A stretch of 64,000 nt of DNA from Aculops lycopersici (GCA_015350385.1 WNKI01000001.1:5215010-5279009); one strand, 5' to 3'; numbered from the stretch's first letter, positions 1 through 10,182 are shown. A program made the numbers and translations. Notes: generated by a model from the letters alone, not told the origin.

Positions 1-3000
1 TCCGCAAACTTCATCTTCCTCGCCAACTACTAAATACTCTTGTAGTCTTCAGAAGTGTTTCGATGTATAAATATACTGGTCAATCAGAAGGAAAACAGGA
101 AGAAATAGAATGATCTCCAGCGTTTGGAATCCAATAGATCAAACTATGATCTCACTAATAGATGATAATTGAATTCAGTTAATACAATTAATCGGTATTT
201 CCTAATTGGTCTTTTTTCTTTGTCTTGGCAATGGAATGAGGCTAAAGTTACCTTGGCAAGACGTTATTGGTCACTATGTTAGATATAATTGAATGAAGCA
301 AAGCAATAATAACACCAGCAGCAACAACAACAATTGTTAACAATAACTATACTGATAAAGATAAAGATACTAGTAAAAATTCATAGATTTTGTATGTATC
401 AATCTAACTGATGTCTCCCTATTATTACTTGCAAATAGAATATAAGATCGGCGCCAATCTTATTGAGAGCAATATGAGTGCTAGATTGTGTGTGAAGTGA
501 CAACAATACAACTAGCTTGACAGAGTGTCAGCTCGAGATCGCCAGGCGACGCTATGATATTGCTGCTACCTTCTTTACTAATTTGCTGTAGATATGCGTC
601 TTGAGATAAAATAATACTCGATTTCTACTATAATTGTTGGTGTTTCTTAATTCTTATAGCGGATTCTCTAATAACCAAATGTGTGCATGTAAATAGAATC
701 GCCTAAGCAAGTTCCTTCTTCATCTTTTCCCTACTGATTTTAGTGATTGATTTTTGGTTACGGTTGATGCCTCAATCGAATGAACTTCCAAGTCTTTTGT
801 TTGCTCAATATTTGGATTCACTCAATCAACGCTATCACCCCAATGAACTACCGCAATGATGATGATGATGATGATCACTGACCAACAATGACAACAACTG
901 TTACTAATACCACTACTACAGCAACTACGTATACTTGGCAGACAAGATAACAGCTGAGATGCTAAGACGACAACGAGCAGGACGACGATGATGACTGGCA
1001 CATATATGCGCGCGAGCTAATGGCTGCTCATTGGGTTGTTTTGGTAAGCTCAAAAAGACTGTGTGCAAGAATGGAATTGTAACGATTCATTTGGGGACAA
1101 CGAGAGACACTTTTGGTCTCTAAATTGGCGAACAATTGAAGTAAGTTGATGGGAGATAGAGAATAAAAGATATACAAAACAATACCTCTTTTACCTTCAC
1201 TAATACAGCGACTACTACTACTGCTACTGCTGGTGGTAGTAGTACTAACACTTCTATTGCTACTTCTGCTATAACTAATGCGCTTGCAGTGATGGCGACA
1301 GACTCTGACACTTTGCTTCACTTTAGCTCCACTCTCACTGACATAGAGACCAAGCAACTAACACGAGCTTTGTACTGCGAGTCTTGGTCTTTCTCTTTCT
1401 CTCTCTCTCTCTCTGTATTTCTAAGCGAAAAGGGCAAAGTTAGAGAGAATATCCCAAACAGATTTACACTGGAGCCTAACGCTCCGAAACGACTCACGAG
1501 ACCGTGTTAGCCGCGGCTCGGTCTTGTTTGGAATTAAAAGCTGAGCTGAGTTGAGCTAGCAGCACCAACAACAACAGTGGTGGCTGCTGTTGCTGCCAAG
1601 GATTCGGGCAACCCTGAACCTGGAACCCTAAAGCGGTAGCTATGAACACGACAACAACATCACATGGCGCTGCTTTCGCCCCCTTCAGGCGGCAAGCGCG
1701 CATAGGTCCCCCCTCTAGGCGCGCAGAGAAAGAGAGGGCTGGCAAGCGCGACTCGTCGCAGGCAGCACTGCGCGCGAGCAAAACGAGCTTTCTCCCGTTC
1801 AAACTGAGGGGGAAATTATGCAGTGTTTGCTATCTACCAAACCTCATCGCGACAGCTAATTTGTTGTGGCTCTCAACGATGACGACGATAACGACGACGA
1901 CGACGTCGAAAATTTGCAACAATGAATTGAGAAAGAACAAGGGTATGGATTTTGCAGTTTGAAGTAGTGAATTCCGCAACGAGTAGCGGAACAAAGCTGC
2001 TTATTTTTGCTAAATTTCGATTCATTTCTGGCAACTCGATTGCAAATTCATCAAAAAACTGCTCTACCAACAACTAACTTTGGTAGTTTCGGAAGCTCAA
2101 TATTGTAGTTGCATTATTAAATTCGTTTCCAGGGAATAGGCGAGAGCGTCTATTTCCAATCGACGCTTCTTTTGCTCACCACCGCTAAGCCCCATTTACA
2201 GTGAAAGTGGTCGCTACAGGTGGACTACGTTAATTACACGCACACAGGTGGCTCATTGTGATTTGTCCATTAATTAGCCATCAGCGCTCATTATCGTTCT
2301 TGTTATAGTGACGATTTCGCTCGTTATTGTTAGCTTGCAACTGACAATGAAATCAACAAGTCAATACAAAAAAGCCACAGGAACAAACTCAAACTTTTAC
2401 CACCGAGCCCAATACTCTGGCCGGTGACCTGCCCATTTGAGTCACACCTCCTAATCCTCCAGACATCGAGGGCCTTATTCAACAGCCGGTCGCTGCGACC
2501 ACCGCGACCCTTACGACGAAACCAATACCCCAATATCCCCCACGAAATGGCTGGTCTTCGATAAGCTTGCTCTTCTCAGCCAAGAGTTGCCGGTAGCAAC
2601 AATATTGAGGAGATAACAAAGAGGGCCAATCTTTCAATTAGAATAACATGATGCTACCAGCACCACTAATACTAAGTTAGCAAATTGCGTAATTGCCTTT
2701 GTCATCACACGAGATCCGGAAGTAGAAAACTCGTGACTTGCTCCGAATGAAACTCTAGCCTGCGGCGATCTAGACAGACATCACTATAGACTCCGGGAGG
2801 TGGACTAACAGGTTGCTTTCAACTTTCCTCCTCTAACAGAGAGCAAAGCAAATTAGAGTTCATAGGTTGCGTTCGTAGCTCGCGCATAAATCATGAGAGT
2901 CTTTAATGAGAATTTGATTGGGAATTTCCACTTGAGCGCTCGATGCACCTGTAGCTAGATGACGTTAATCTCGGAATTAAATCACTGAACAAGGCTATAA

Positions 3001-3414
3001 CATTGAACGAGATTCTTTCAGTTTAACTAGTTCCCATCACCAATTTTTACTGTCAGAACTCAGAGATTCATCCATCATTTCTTAGATTCTAGCTCTTGGC
3101 GTTTTCCACTTTGGTGTATCTATTTAACGATCTTAGAGATAATGTAACGGTAATTAAAGATCGTGCCTCGCTCCTCAGGCAGCCGGTGTTGACGATAGCC
3201 GTTCCCCGTTTAAATCTTGGCGCCAATGAGAGTGTACAGTAGCAAGCACATGACTGGCATTGTAAAACATGTGTGCAAACTTCAGGTGTAATTGGCTGCG
3301 ACGGCCCTTTCGCTTCACGTAGAAATCTGACATGAATAGCCCAATACATTTCCCTCATTACCGGCCTTTGAAATCACAAAAACCCTCGTGGTTCAGGCAT
3401 CATATCCTTAGGCT
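1..3414. other. Non-coding interval upstream of the lysyl-tRNA synthetase gene
   Basis: No reading frame here looks like a protein. The stretch is AT-rich, with short simple repeats: GAT trinucleotides near 855-875, CTA/CTG trinucleotides near 1205-1250, and a TC tract near 1395-1415. The short open frames come from these repeats. The part just before 3415 should hold the promoter of the synthetase gene, but I could not identify a convincing core promoter element. Confidence 0.6.
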
Positions 3415-5196
3415 ATGAGTTTACGATTTGCGTCAACTCTATTAGAATATTCGTCCATTAGCCACTTCAATAGATCTTTATTAAAACTGAACCCTCACTG
3501 TCTAATCTTTTGTCAAAATAGATTCAAAGGCGAAGGAGTCATGGCTGCAAAATTAAGAAAAATGCAACAACCAGAGCAAGGCGATGAGAATCCAGATGAG
3601 TATCACTCTCTAAGGGTTGCATTCGCCGAGAAGCTCAAATTGGAGGATCCACAAAATGTCTATCCACACAAATTCAATGTTGAGATTAGCCTGAAGGATT
3701 TCATTGAAAAATACAACCATTTGGAAGCCGGAGATGTCCTTGAGGATATCAAACATGGTGTTGCCGGTAGGATTTACTCCAAGCGCGCTGCTGGTTCCAA
3801 GTTGCTCTTCTACGATCTCCGTAGTAATGGTCAAAAGATTCAAATTATGGCTAATGTTGGCCTCTATGATGGCGACCTGGAGACCTTTCAACAATTGAAC
3901 GATAATCTCAAGAGAGGAGATATTGTTGGTGTCATCGGACACCCAGCTAAGACAAAAAAGGGTGAGCTTAGCATCGTTCCCAAGAAGATGCAACTACTTG
4001 CCCCTTGTCTTCACATGCTACCTGCCCTCCACTTTGGTGTCAAGGATCAAGAGCTCCGTTACAGGCAAAGATTTTTGGACCTAATGATCAATGAAGCCAA
4101 CAGGAACACTTTCATTACCAGGGCAAAGATTATCCAATACATAAGAAAATACTTCGATGATCAAGACTTTCTGGAGATTGAAACTCCGATGATGAATATG
4201 ATCGCGGGTGGAGCCACAGCGAAGCCATTCATAACCCATCACAATGATCTGAATTTGGACCTATTTTTGAGAGTAGCGCCTGAGTTGTATCACAAGATGT
4301 TGGTTGTTGGAGGTCTAGATCGTGTCTATGAAATTGGTAGGCAGTTTAGAAACGAAAGTATCGATCTGACCCATAACCCGGAATTCACAACCCTAGAGGC
4401 CTATATGGCGTATGCAGATTATAATGACCTCATGGAAATTATCGAAAAACTTCTATCTGGACTAGTGCACGCACTCTTTGGAGGCTACAAGATTCAATAC
4501 CATCCAAATGGAAGAGAGAGCGAAGAAGTTATGGAGATTGACTTTACTCCACCATTCAGACGTGTCGACATGATCGAGGAATTAGAGCGGGTGCTAGAGA
4601 CCAAGTTACCAAATCCAGCCGAGTTGGATTCGCCAGAATCTAACCAAATGCTGTCAAAACTTTGCGAGAAACATGAAGTTGAATGTCCGCCACCAAGAAC
4701 CTCGGCTAGACTACTCGACAAACTAGTGGGCCAATTTATCGAGGAGACTTGCCTTAACCCAACCTACATTATGAATCATCCAGTCACTATGAGTCCACTA
4801 GCCAAATATCACAGGTCCAAGCCTGGGCTAACGGAAAGGTTCGAATGTTTTGTCGCTAAGAAGGAAGTTGTAAACTGTTACACCGAGTTGAACGATCCCC
4901 TTGAGCAGAGAAAGAGATTTGAACAGCAAGCAGCACAAAAAGCTGCTGGTGATGATGAGGCTCAAATGGTCGACGAGACATTCTGCACTGCTCTAGAATA
5001 TGGACTACCTCCAACAGGTGGTATCGGTATTGGTATCGATAGATTGACAATGTTTTTGACGGATAACAACAACATTAAGGAAGTACTGTTGTTCCCCGCA
5101 ATGAAACCTTCAGATACTCTCGTGAAATTACAAGAAGCTGCCGGTGCGCCAATCATGTCGCCGGAAATAGCTAAAAGTCATGTTAAAAAGGATTAA
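3415..5196 (+). CDS. KARS1: Lysyl-tRNA synthetase, class II, single exon; two in-frame starts
   Basis: Charges tRNA-Lys with lysine. The 593-residue frame has no intron. After a short N-terminal part come the OB-fold anticodon-binding domain (about residues 85-205) and the class II catalytic core: motif 1 near 250-262 (FLEIETPMM), motif 2 near 304-330 (YEIGRQFRNE...NPEFTTLEAY) and motif 3 near 535-548 (GIGIGIDRLTMFLTD). Met1 opens a stretch rich in Arg, Ser and Leu with few acids, which looks like a mitochondrial presequence. Met43 (base 3541, context GTCATGG) begins a form resembling the cytosolic enzyme. One gene may therefore serve both compartments through alternative initiation or transcription start; that is inference. 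The long lysine-rich N-terminal extension of animal cytosolic enzymes is almost absent: only about 45 residues separate Met43 from the start of the OB fold. It is convergent with the next gene. Confidence 0.95.
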   Translation: MSLRFASTLLEYSSISHFNRSLLKLNPHCLIFCQNRFKGEGVMAAKLRKMQQPEQGDENPDEYHSLRVAFAEKLKLEDPQNVYPHKFNVEISLKDFIEKYNHLEAGDVLEDIKHGVAGRIYSKRAAGSKLLFYDLRSNGQKIQIMANVGLYDGDLETFQQLNDNLKRGDIVGVIGHPAKTKKGELSIVPKKMQLLAPCLHMLPALHFGVKDQELRYRQRFLDLMINEANRNTFITRAKIIQYIRKYFDDQDFLEIETPMMNMIAGGATAKPFITHHNDLNLDLFLRVAPELYHKMLVVGGLDRVYEIGRQFRNESIDLTHNPEFTTLEAYMAYADYNDLMEIIEKLLSGLVHALFGGYKIQYHPNGRESEEVMEIDFTPPFRRVDMIEELERVLETKLPNPAELDSPESNQMLSKLCEKHEVECPPPRTSARLLDKLVGQFIEETCLNPTYIMNHPVTMSPLAKYHRSKPGLTERFECFVAKKEVVNCYTELNDPLEQRKRFEQQAAQKAAGDDEAQMVDETFCTALEYGLPPTGGIGIGIDRLTMFLTDNNNIKEVLLFPAMKPSDTLVKLQEAAGAPIMSPEIAKSHVKKD

Positions 5197-5267
5197 GCAG
5201 ATTATTTAATATAATATATTCAGAAAATTTACATTCTAACTGAAGTGCTCATGTTTCGTTGACTATA

Positions 5268-5437
5268 CAGGGTGTCCCAGCTATTTTAGACAACTTTTTC
5301 CCGAATAACTCCCGAAGGGGGCGAAGTAGGTTGCTGAAATATTGAGGGGGTCGATAAAATGCAAAAGGAATTACCTGTGCCAAATATTGCAGGAGTTATT
5401 CGGGGAAGAAGTTGTCTAAAATAGCTGGGACACCCTG
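5268..5437. mobile_element. Short inverted-repeat transposable element (MITE), mariner-like ends
   Basis: A 170-bp element begins CAGGGTGTCCCAGC and ends with its reverse complement. The terminal inverted repeats are about 45 bp with few mismatches. TA dinucleotides flank both ends (5266-5267 and 5438-5439), the target-site duplication expected of Tc1/mariner-type elements. It has no coding capacity. Its outer sequence and the interior around GTAGGTTGCTGAAATATTG match the larger foldback element at 7867-8256, so the two belong to one family. It lies between the 3' ends of two convergent genes. Confidence 0.9.
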
Positions 5438-5473
5438 TAGTTATCTAGGTGATTGATACAATGACCAGTCATG

Positions 5474-6484
5474 TCACCATTCCAAGTCTATATGCGACGG
5501 TCTAGTCAACTTCCTCTCCTCGTGTAAGGCTGGTGCCTGTGTTTTGGTGTGCCAAACTAATACTTTAGTGCACATATCTGCCTTTGGCTCTAGCTCTTCC
5601 CATGATTTCACAAATTGAGACAGGAAGTTGGACTCAAGATAGCCGACGCGCTGGTCGGCCGAAAATCGGGCTTTTGAGTTGGTCTTGAAAAGACGTGAAC
5701 TTATGGAAAATCCAGCCATGTCAAGTGGAAATGGCCGCTCGCTTCTCCACATAGAGTTGAATGATATGATCTTTCCCGATGTATCAACAATAGGCCTTTC
5801 TACCAATAAGCCACCAACGAAACCCACCGGCCATACAGATATTCGCTTTGTGGATCTCATTTCATTAAATATCTCCAAATCATAAGTGTTATCATCATCT
5901 GCAAAATAAATCACTCCATCCTCGTCTAGGTCAAGTGCGTAGTTTTCCAACCAATCTAATGCTCTGTTGCGTTGCCATACTCCCTTGGGGTGCTTCCAGG
6001 TTGGCTCATTTGGTTTCAGCTTGTATCTTTCGGGTGTTTTTTCATGTAGATGAGTGACTGTGAAGAAGTCATATTCAGCTTTTAATCTGTGAACAAATTT
6101 GCTAATCATCTGAGTACTTCTTTCAGAATCTTCCACTATAATCCAATGAAGGTTTGGCACCAACATGAAAGTATGAGATAATCTTACAAGTTCGGCCTTC
6201 TGGACATACCTGTCATAAGTGGGTGTGACGACATAGATCGTATTGAGTTTGTCGTAACTTGGCATCGATGATCGTAGAAATGATATCCTCATATTCGGGA
6301 GTTGACAATAGAGAAATGTAGTCGTGAATAGGGTATATGCAATTGAAATTAGCAATAATATCACAAGTATAGCTATCACAATGATTGATTGAGGTTCCAA
6401 TCTAAAGCCTAAAAGCTTTTCCAGGACAACAGTCCATCTCCTCAAGGTTTTATTGAAGAGTTCGTTTGCTTTCGGTGGGGCCAT
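5474..6484 (-). CDS. B3GAT3: Galactosylgalactosylxylosylprotein 3-beta-glucuronosyltransferase (GlcAT-I)
   Basis: Type II Golgi enzyme that adds glucuronic acid to the Gal-Gal-Xyl primer, completing the tetrasaccharide linker of heparan and chondroitin sulfate proteoglycans. The frame encodes 336 residues, almost the human GlcAT-I length. A short cytoplasmic tail precedes one membrane segment (about 33-52). The GT43 domain shows VTPTYDR (86-92), the metal- and UDP-binding DDDN at 196-199, RPFPLDMAGF at 250-259, the likely catalytic Glu284 in GYLES, and VLVWHTKT (308-315). The PFPLDM and YLES contexts fit GlcAT-I better than the HNK-1 type enzymes GlcAT-P and GlcAT-S. I chose the ATG at 6484; an upstream in-frame GTG at 6505 is not needed. 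It has no intron, and it lies downstream of the isomerase on the same strand with about 290 bp between coding regions. Confidence 0.93.
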   Translation of the reverse strand: MAPPKANELFNKTLRRWTVVLEKLLGFRLEPQSIIVIAILVILLLISIAYTLFTTTFLYCQLPNMRISFLRSSMPSYDKLNTIYVVTPTYDRYVQKAELVRLSHTFMLVPNLHWIIVEDSERSTQMISKFVHRLKAEYDFFTVTHLHEKTPERYKLKPNEPTWKHPKGVWQRNRALDWLENYALDLDEDGVIYFADDDNTYDLEIFNEMRSTKRISVWPVGFVGGLLVERPIVDTSGKIISFNSMWRSERPFPLDMAGFSISSRLFKTNSKARFSADQRVGYLESNFLSQFVKSWEELEPKADMCTKVLVWHTKTQAPALHEERKLTRPSHIDLEW

Positions 6485-6691
6485 TGAAATGTTTCCTATG
6501 TACACAATAAGGTGATGATGGTGTGATTATTTTCACATCGCTATTTATATTGATGATTCGCTCCGACGCGATGAATCGAAATTATTAATATTCCAAAATC
6601 GAAACCAGATACAGAGCCTCTCAAAACTGGCCACGATCTTGATGAGATGAATAAACTTGATTAATTATATTCAGAATAGAAACTTTTCTTA

Positions 6692-6697
6692 TTTATT
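6692..6697 (-). terminator. Candidate poly(A) signal of ribose-5-phosphate isomerase
   Basis: AATAAA on the minus strand, about 80 bases after the stop codon at 6777. The position is typical for a cleavage signal, but no transcript data support it. Confidence 0.5.
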
Positions 6698-6776
6698 AGT
6701 GCCTTCAACAACGCGTGCATCAAATGTAAACAGAAGGTGGTTCGAATCATCTATCAGGTTGTCAGTGGGAGTTTCA

Positions 6777-7645
6777 CTATTGCATCGCTGGACAGCTTTT
6801 CTTCGTTACTTCTCCATCCGAATGCCCAAAGTAAACATCCTTTATCATGCCTGCAAATATGCCGACTTCAATAACACCTGGGATTAACTTGATCTTGTCG
6901 TTAAGTCGTTGCCAATCATTGGAATCGTATTTGCTTGTTTCCCTAGAATCAAATCGCCAATCTAAAAGCAAGTTTCCATTCTCTGTCATGATGGGCTTGA
7001 TCCCGTTAACACGGAGTACTATTGTATCCACGTCAACTTGAAACAGTTCGGCTATTTTGCGAGTTACAGTGTTTTTAGCCATAGGTATCACTTCGATCGG
7101 TATCCCTCTCTTCCATGTTTGTCCCAAAATCTTGGAATCCTTTCTATCATCTGCAACTACTACAAAAGCTTTTGATGCTATGGCTACAACTTTCTCCTTG
7201 AGGTGACAAGCGCCACCTCCTTTTATCGCCACAAAATTGCTATCCACTTCGTCGGCTCCATCAATTGTAATGTCGATGATTGGTTCACAATCCAAGTCGG
7301 TTTCAATGAGACCATGCTCATGGATTAGGTCTCTCGATTCGGATGAGGTTGGGATACATTTTACTACAATACCAAGCTTTGAGCACTTATCCTTTAGCTC
7401 TTTAACGACAAAGCTTATTGTGGAGCCACTACCTACACCTACAATCCGTGTATCCTGTATTCTATCGGTTAGTATATTTGTTCGTTTAGGGCTGTGATCC
7501 CGGTCGCCTGCACATTGGCCTCAAATGGCCAATGTGCACAATAAGCGATTCTTGCGATCGAAGAAAGACTTACCTTATGAATGTGATCCTCAACTGCTCT
7601 CCTAGCAGCTACTGCCTTGCCTCTCTGAATATCGGTGGTTGTCAT
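6777..7645 (-). CDS. RPIA: Ribose-5-phosphate isomerase A, two exons
   Basis: Interconverts ribose 5-phosphate and ribulose 5-phosphate in the non-oxidative pentose phosphate pathway. Exon 1 is 7574-7645 (24 codons) and exon 2 is 6777-7454. The 119-bp intron has donor GTAAGT, a TACTAAC branch-point-like word and acceptor ACAG, and joins in phase 0. The protein is 249 residues, normal for the family. Motifs are the phosphate loop GSGST (32-36), the active-site DGADE (89-93), KGGG (102-105) and LDWRFD near the C terminus. An in-frame ATG at 7699 would add 18 residues (start near MKSFPM), perhaps as a leader, but the MTTTD start gives the usual length. The gene is divergent from RPC6. The 5' end of this gene resembles the start of the cyclin gene at 11736. 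Confidence 0.93.
7509..7538. repeat. Small perfect hairpin in the RPIA intron
   Basis: Inverted repeat with 12-bp arms (7509-7520 and 7527-7538) and a 6-base loop, inside the isomerase intron. The 19 bases just before and into it (7494-7512) match, with one difference, the sequence at 8018-8036 in the arm of the foldback element, so part of the intron may derive from or share sequence with that element. Confidence 0.8.
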
Positions 7646-7866
7646 AGTTCGGATGATATTGAATTTAAAAATATTGCCTCGCATTGGGAAAGATTTCACT
7701 TGTTTGTATTCTTGCCTCGAAATTACAAGAAAGACGGCAACATAAGATAACCCAAGGTGAAGAGTCTGGCAGACAGACAGAGAGGCAAAAAGCCCATAGC
7801 GACATGACGAGTGGCGCTACTTGCGGCTCACACTTGTAGCTTGTGTTTACATTTTCCCCAACTCTA

Positions 7867-8256
7867 CAGGGTGTTTCAATTATCTTAGACAACTTTTTTC
7901 CCGCATAACTCCCGAGGTAGGCGGAGTAGGTTGCTGAAATATTGAGGGGGTCGATAAAATGCAAAAGGAATTTCCTGTGCCGAAAATCAGCTTTCTGCGC
8001 ACGCGCTTTTAAAGTCCGTGATTCCGGTCGCCTGCAGGTTTTACCGTGGCCATTCAAATAGCATGAGGTTTTTTCTCGCCAAAACCTGCAAGCGACCGGA
8101 GTCACAGAACTTAAAAGCGCGTGCGCAGAAAGCTGATTTTCGGCACAGGAAATTCCTTTTGCATTTTATCGACCCCCTCAATATTTCAGCAACCTACTCC
8201 GCCTACCTCGGGAGTTCTGCGGGAAAAAAGTTGTCCAAGATAACTGAAACACCCCG
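7867..8256. mobile_element. 390-bp foldback element (long near-perfect inverted repeat)
   Basis: Two arms of about 176 bp (7867-8042 and about 8081-8256) are reverse complements with only scattered mismatches, around a loop of about 38 bases. Ends read CAGGGTGTTTCA and its near-complement, flanked by TA at 7865-7866 and 8257-8258. The outer 110 bp of each arm matches the family of the element at 5268-5437. The inner arm segment, containing GTGATTCCGGTCGCCTGCA, is additional. There is no transposase; the open frames crossing it are artefacts of the palindrome. It occupies about half of the 762-bp interval between the divergent RPIA and RPC6 start codons and ends about 150 bp before the RPC6 ATG. 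Confidence 0.92.
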
Positions 8257-8407
8257 TAATCTTTGTAGTGCGTGAGAGGGACAGGAAAAATTTGCGTGAC
8301 GCAGCGCAAACACGTGGCATCTAATTGAGAAAACTGCTCCAATTATTACTGACTTTCAGCTACACAATTTCATATATCATTTCCATCTGATATTAACATC
8401 TGATATT

Positions 8408-9622
8408 ATGGCGCCACCTCGAAGACAATCAAGATTCAAGAATCTCCAGTCAAAAGACGATAATGAACCGGGGGATCGAGATTACGAGAAAGTGGCCAAA
8501 AAATTCTCGACCGTATCGTGCAATTTGGATGACACCAAGACGGAGGTGCTGAATCTAATTCAGGCTTACGATGACGGAATCACTGAAGATGAAATGAACA
8601 ATACTATGTCGAAGACTAACACTGCCGATAGGGAGAAAGCAATCAATCAACTAATTCGAGAGGGCAAAGTTGAGTTGCACAAACGAGGCTCTGTCTTGAT
8701 ATACAAAGTGAGGGATGCAAGGCTCTCAGCCAATCACTCAGCTTTATTGAATTCCAATAACATAAGTGTTGAGGAAAAGGTAGTTTACAAGGTCGTAGAA
8801 AGTGCAGGTAGCAAGGGAATCTGGAATCGTGATATACGCAATCAAACAAAGATTCCGTTGCAGCAGATGAGCAAAGCTTTGAAGCAACTTGAGACTAAGA
8901 AGCTAATCAAAGCAGTGAAATCGGTTACCGCATCCAAGAGAAAACTCTACATGCTCTATGGTCTTGAGCCAGACAAATCCGTCACAGGTGGTGCATGGTA
9001 CTCAGGTACTGAATTTGAGTCAGAGTATGTTCAAGTTCTTCACGAGCAATGTTACCAATTTATCAAGCGCCGCTTGGTAACGGCTTGCGAATCTAAAGAC
9101 TTCCTATCTGCGAGAGATGCGTCATTAGTTTCCTCACAAGAAGTCAAGGATTACATCGAAGAACTCAAAATCAGTACTGTCAAGTTGACTCTACAAGACA
9201 TAGAGATGGTCCTCGAGACGGTTGTTTACGATGGACTGATTGAAAAGATCTCAGTGCCTAAGGATCAATCTGATCCTCAAATGGATGTTGACATTGAGAT
9301 CAAAAAAGAGAAACCTGATATTTCTACAGGCTGTGATGATGACGACACCTCTGAGCAAACACAAACAACTAAAGTTATACCACCGAAAGACAGAAGTTCT
9401 ATAACCGCTGATAAGAGTAAACCAATGGTGTCTACTTCTGATGAGGAAGATCTCGAACAGAGTAACTTCTCCCATTATTACCGTGCACTCTCAAAATTAG
9501 TCACCTCGTCAGGTGTTATGCGATCACCTTGCGGCCAGTGTCCTTATATACACGAATGTCGACCTGGTGCCGTGATCAATCCCGAGTCTTGTTTGTACTT
9601 TGAGCGTTGGTTTTCAACCTGA
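8408..9622 (+). CDS. POLR3F: DNA-directed RNA polymerase III subunit RPC6 (RPC39/Rpc34)
   Basis: Subunit of the RPC3-RPC6-RPC7 subcomplex of RNA polymerase III, which opens the promoter at tRNA and 5S genes. The single-exon frame of 404 residues has two winged-helix regions (about 40-110 and 120-185). It carries the family signature GIWNRDIRNQT, then KLIKAVKSV, and PDKSVTGGAWYS. The C terminus has four cysteines (375, 378, 384, 395) spaced CX2CX5CX10C, as in the iron-sulfur-binding tail of the human subunit. The protein is about 90 residues longer than the 316-residue human one. The excess is an N-terminal basic extension and an acidic, Ser/Thr-rich insertion (about 285-350) just before the cluster domain. 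It is divergent from RPIA and convergent with cyclin B3. Confidence 0.95.
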   Translation: MAPPRRQSRFKNLQSKDDNEPGDRDYEKVAKKFSTVSCNLDDTKTEVLNLIQAYDDGITEDEMNNTMSKTNTADREKAINQLIREGKVELHKRGSVLIYKVRDARLSANHSALLNSNNISVEEKVVYKVVESAGSKGIWNRDIRNQTKIPLQQMSKALKQLETKKLIKAVKSVTASKRKLYMLYGLEPDKSVTGGAWYSGTEFESEYVQVLHEQCYQFIKRRLVTACESKDFLSARDASLVSSQEVKDYIEELKISTVKLTLQDIEMVLETVVYDGLIEKISVPKDQSDPQMDVDIEIKKEKPDISTGCDDDDTSEQTQTTKVIPPKDRSSITADKSKPMVSTSDEEDLEQSNFSHYYRALSKLVTSSGVMRSPCGQCPYIHECRPGAVINPESCLYFERWFST

Positions 9623-9791
9623 TAAAACAAATACGGTTATCAGTATGGTGGAAATGACTGCAACTCCTTTACTTTCCAAATTTGATGTACTTTCCGAGTC
9701 CATACGATAGCACAACTTTGTAGCTGTAAAAACAATTAGAAGCGAAACAAAATTTGCTAATGCTTGAATGACACGTCATTCTTCGCCAATG

Positions 9792-9804
9792 TTTATTTAA
9801 TAAA
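9792..9804. terminator. Overlapping poly(A) signals serving both strands
   Basis: The 13 bases TTTATTTAATAAA contain AATAAA on the plus strand (9799-9804), about 180 bases after the RPC6 stop, and AATAAA on the minus strand (9792-9797), about 390 bases after the cyclin stop. If both are used, the two 3' untranslated regions overlap only around this site. Use by both genes is inference. Confidence 0.55.
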
Positions 9805-10182
9805 AAATATCTTTGGCTGTGAACATAAATATCTGTTTGGTTTTCTCTAGTAAGTGGTGATGGTGGTTTTTAATTTGGGTGTGATTGATGTGGTGTTGTT
9901 TTTGGTGTGGTGTAGTGGATGCAATTTGTTGTATATCAAGTGGCCCCTCAAAGATCGAAACTTGTTCAATCTCATTACTGGGAGGTGCTTTGTCATTAAT
10001 GTAAAAAAGAACAAAGAAAAACTACGTATCGTGTAGCAGCATCTTCTTCATACTCTAATCGCGTGTTTGCATTATCGCTTTTGAATATAAATCTATCTTT
10101 ATGTGGTTCTATATTGTATAGTCTGCGTATCATCCAGGTAGTGTGCAATATATCTAGTTGGTGGTAATTTAAAATTTCGTTC

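Noticed and set aside
7665..8275. Open frames on both strands with nearly the same peptide
   Set aside because: They are readings of the two arms of the foldback element, not genes.
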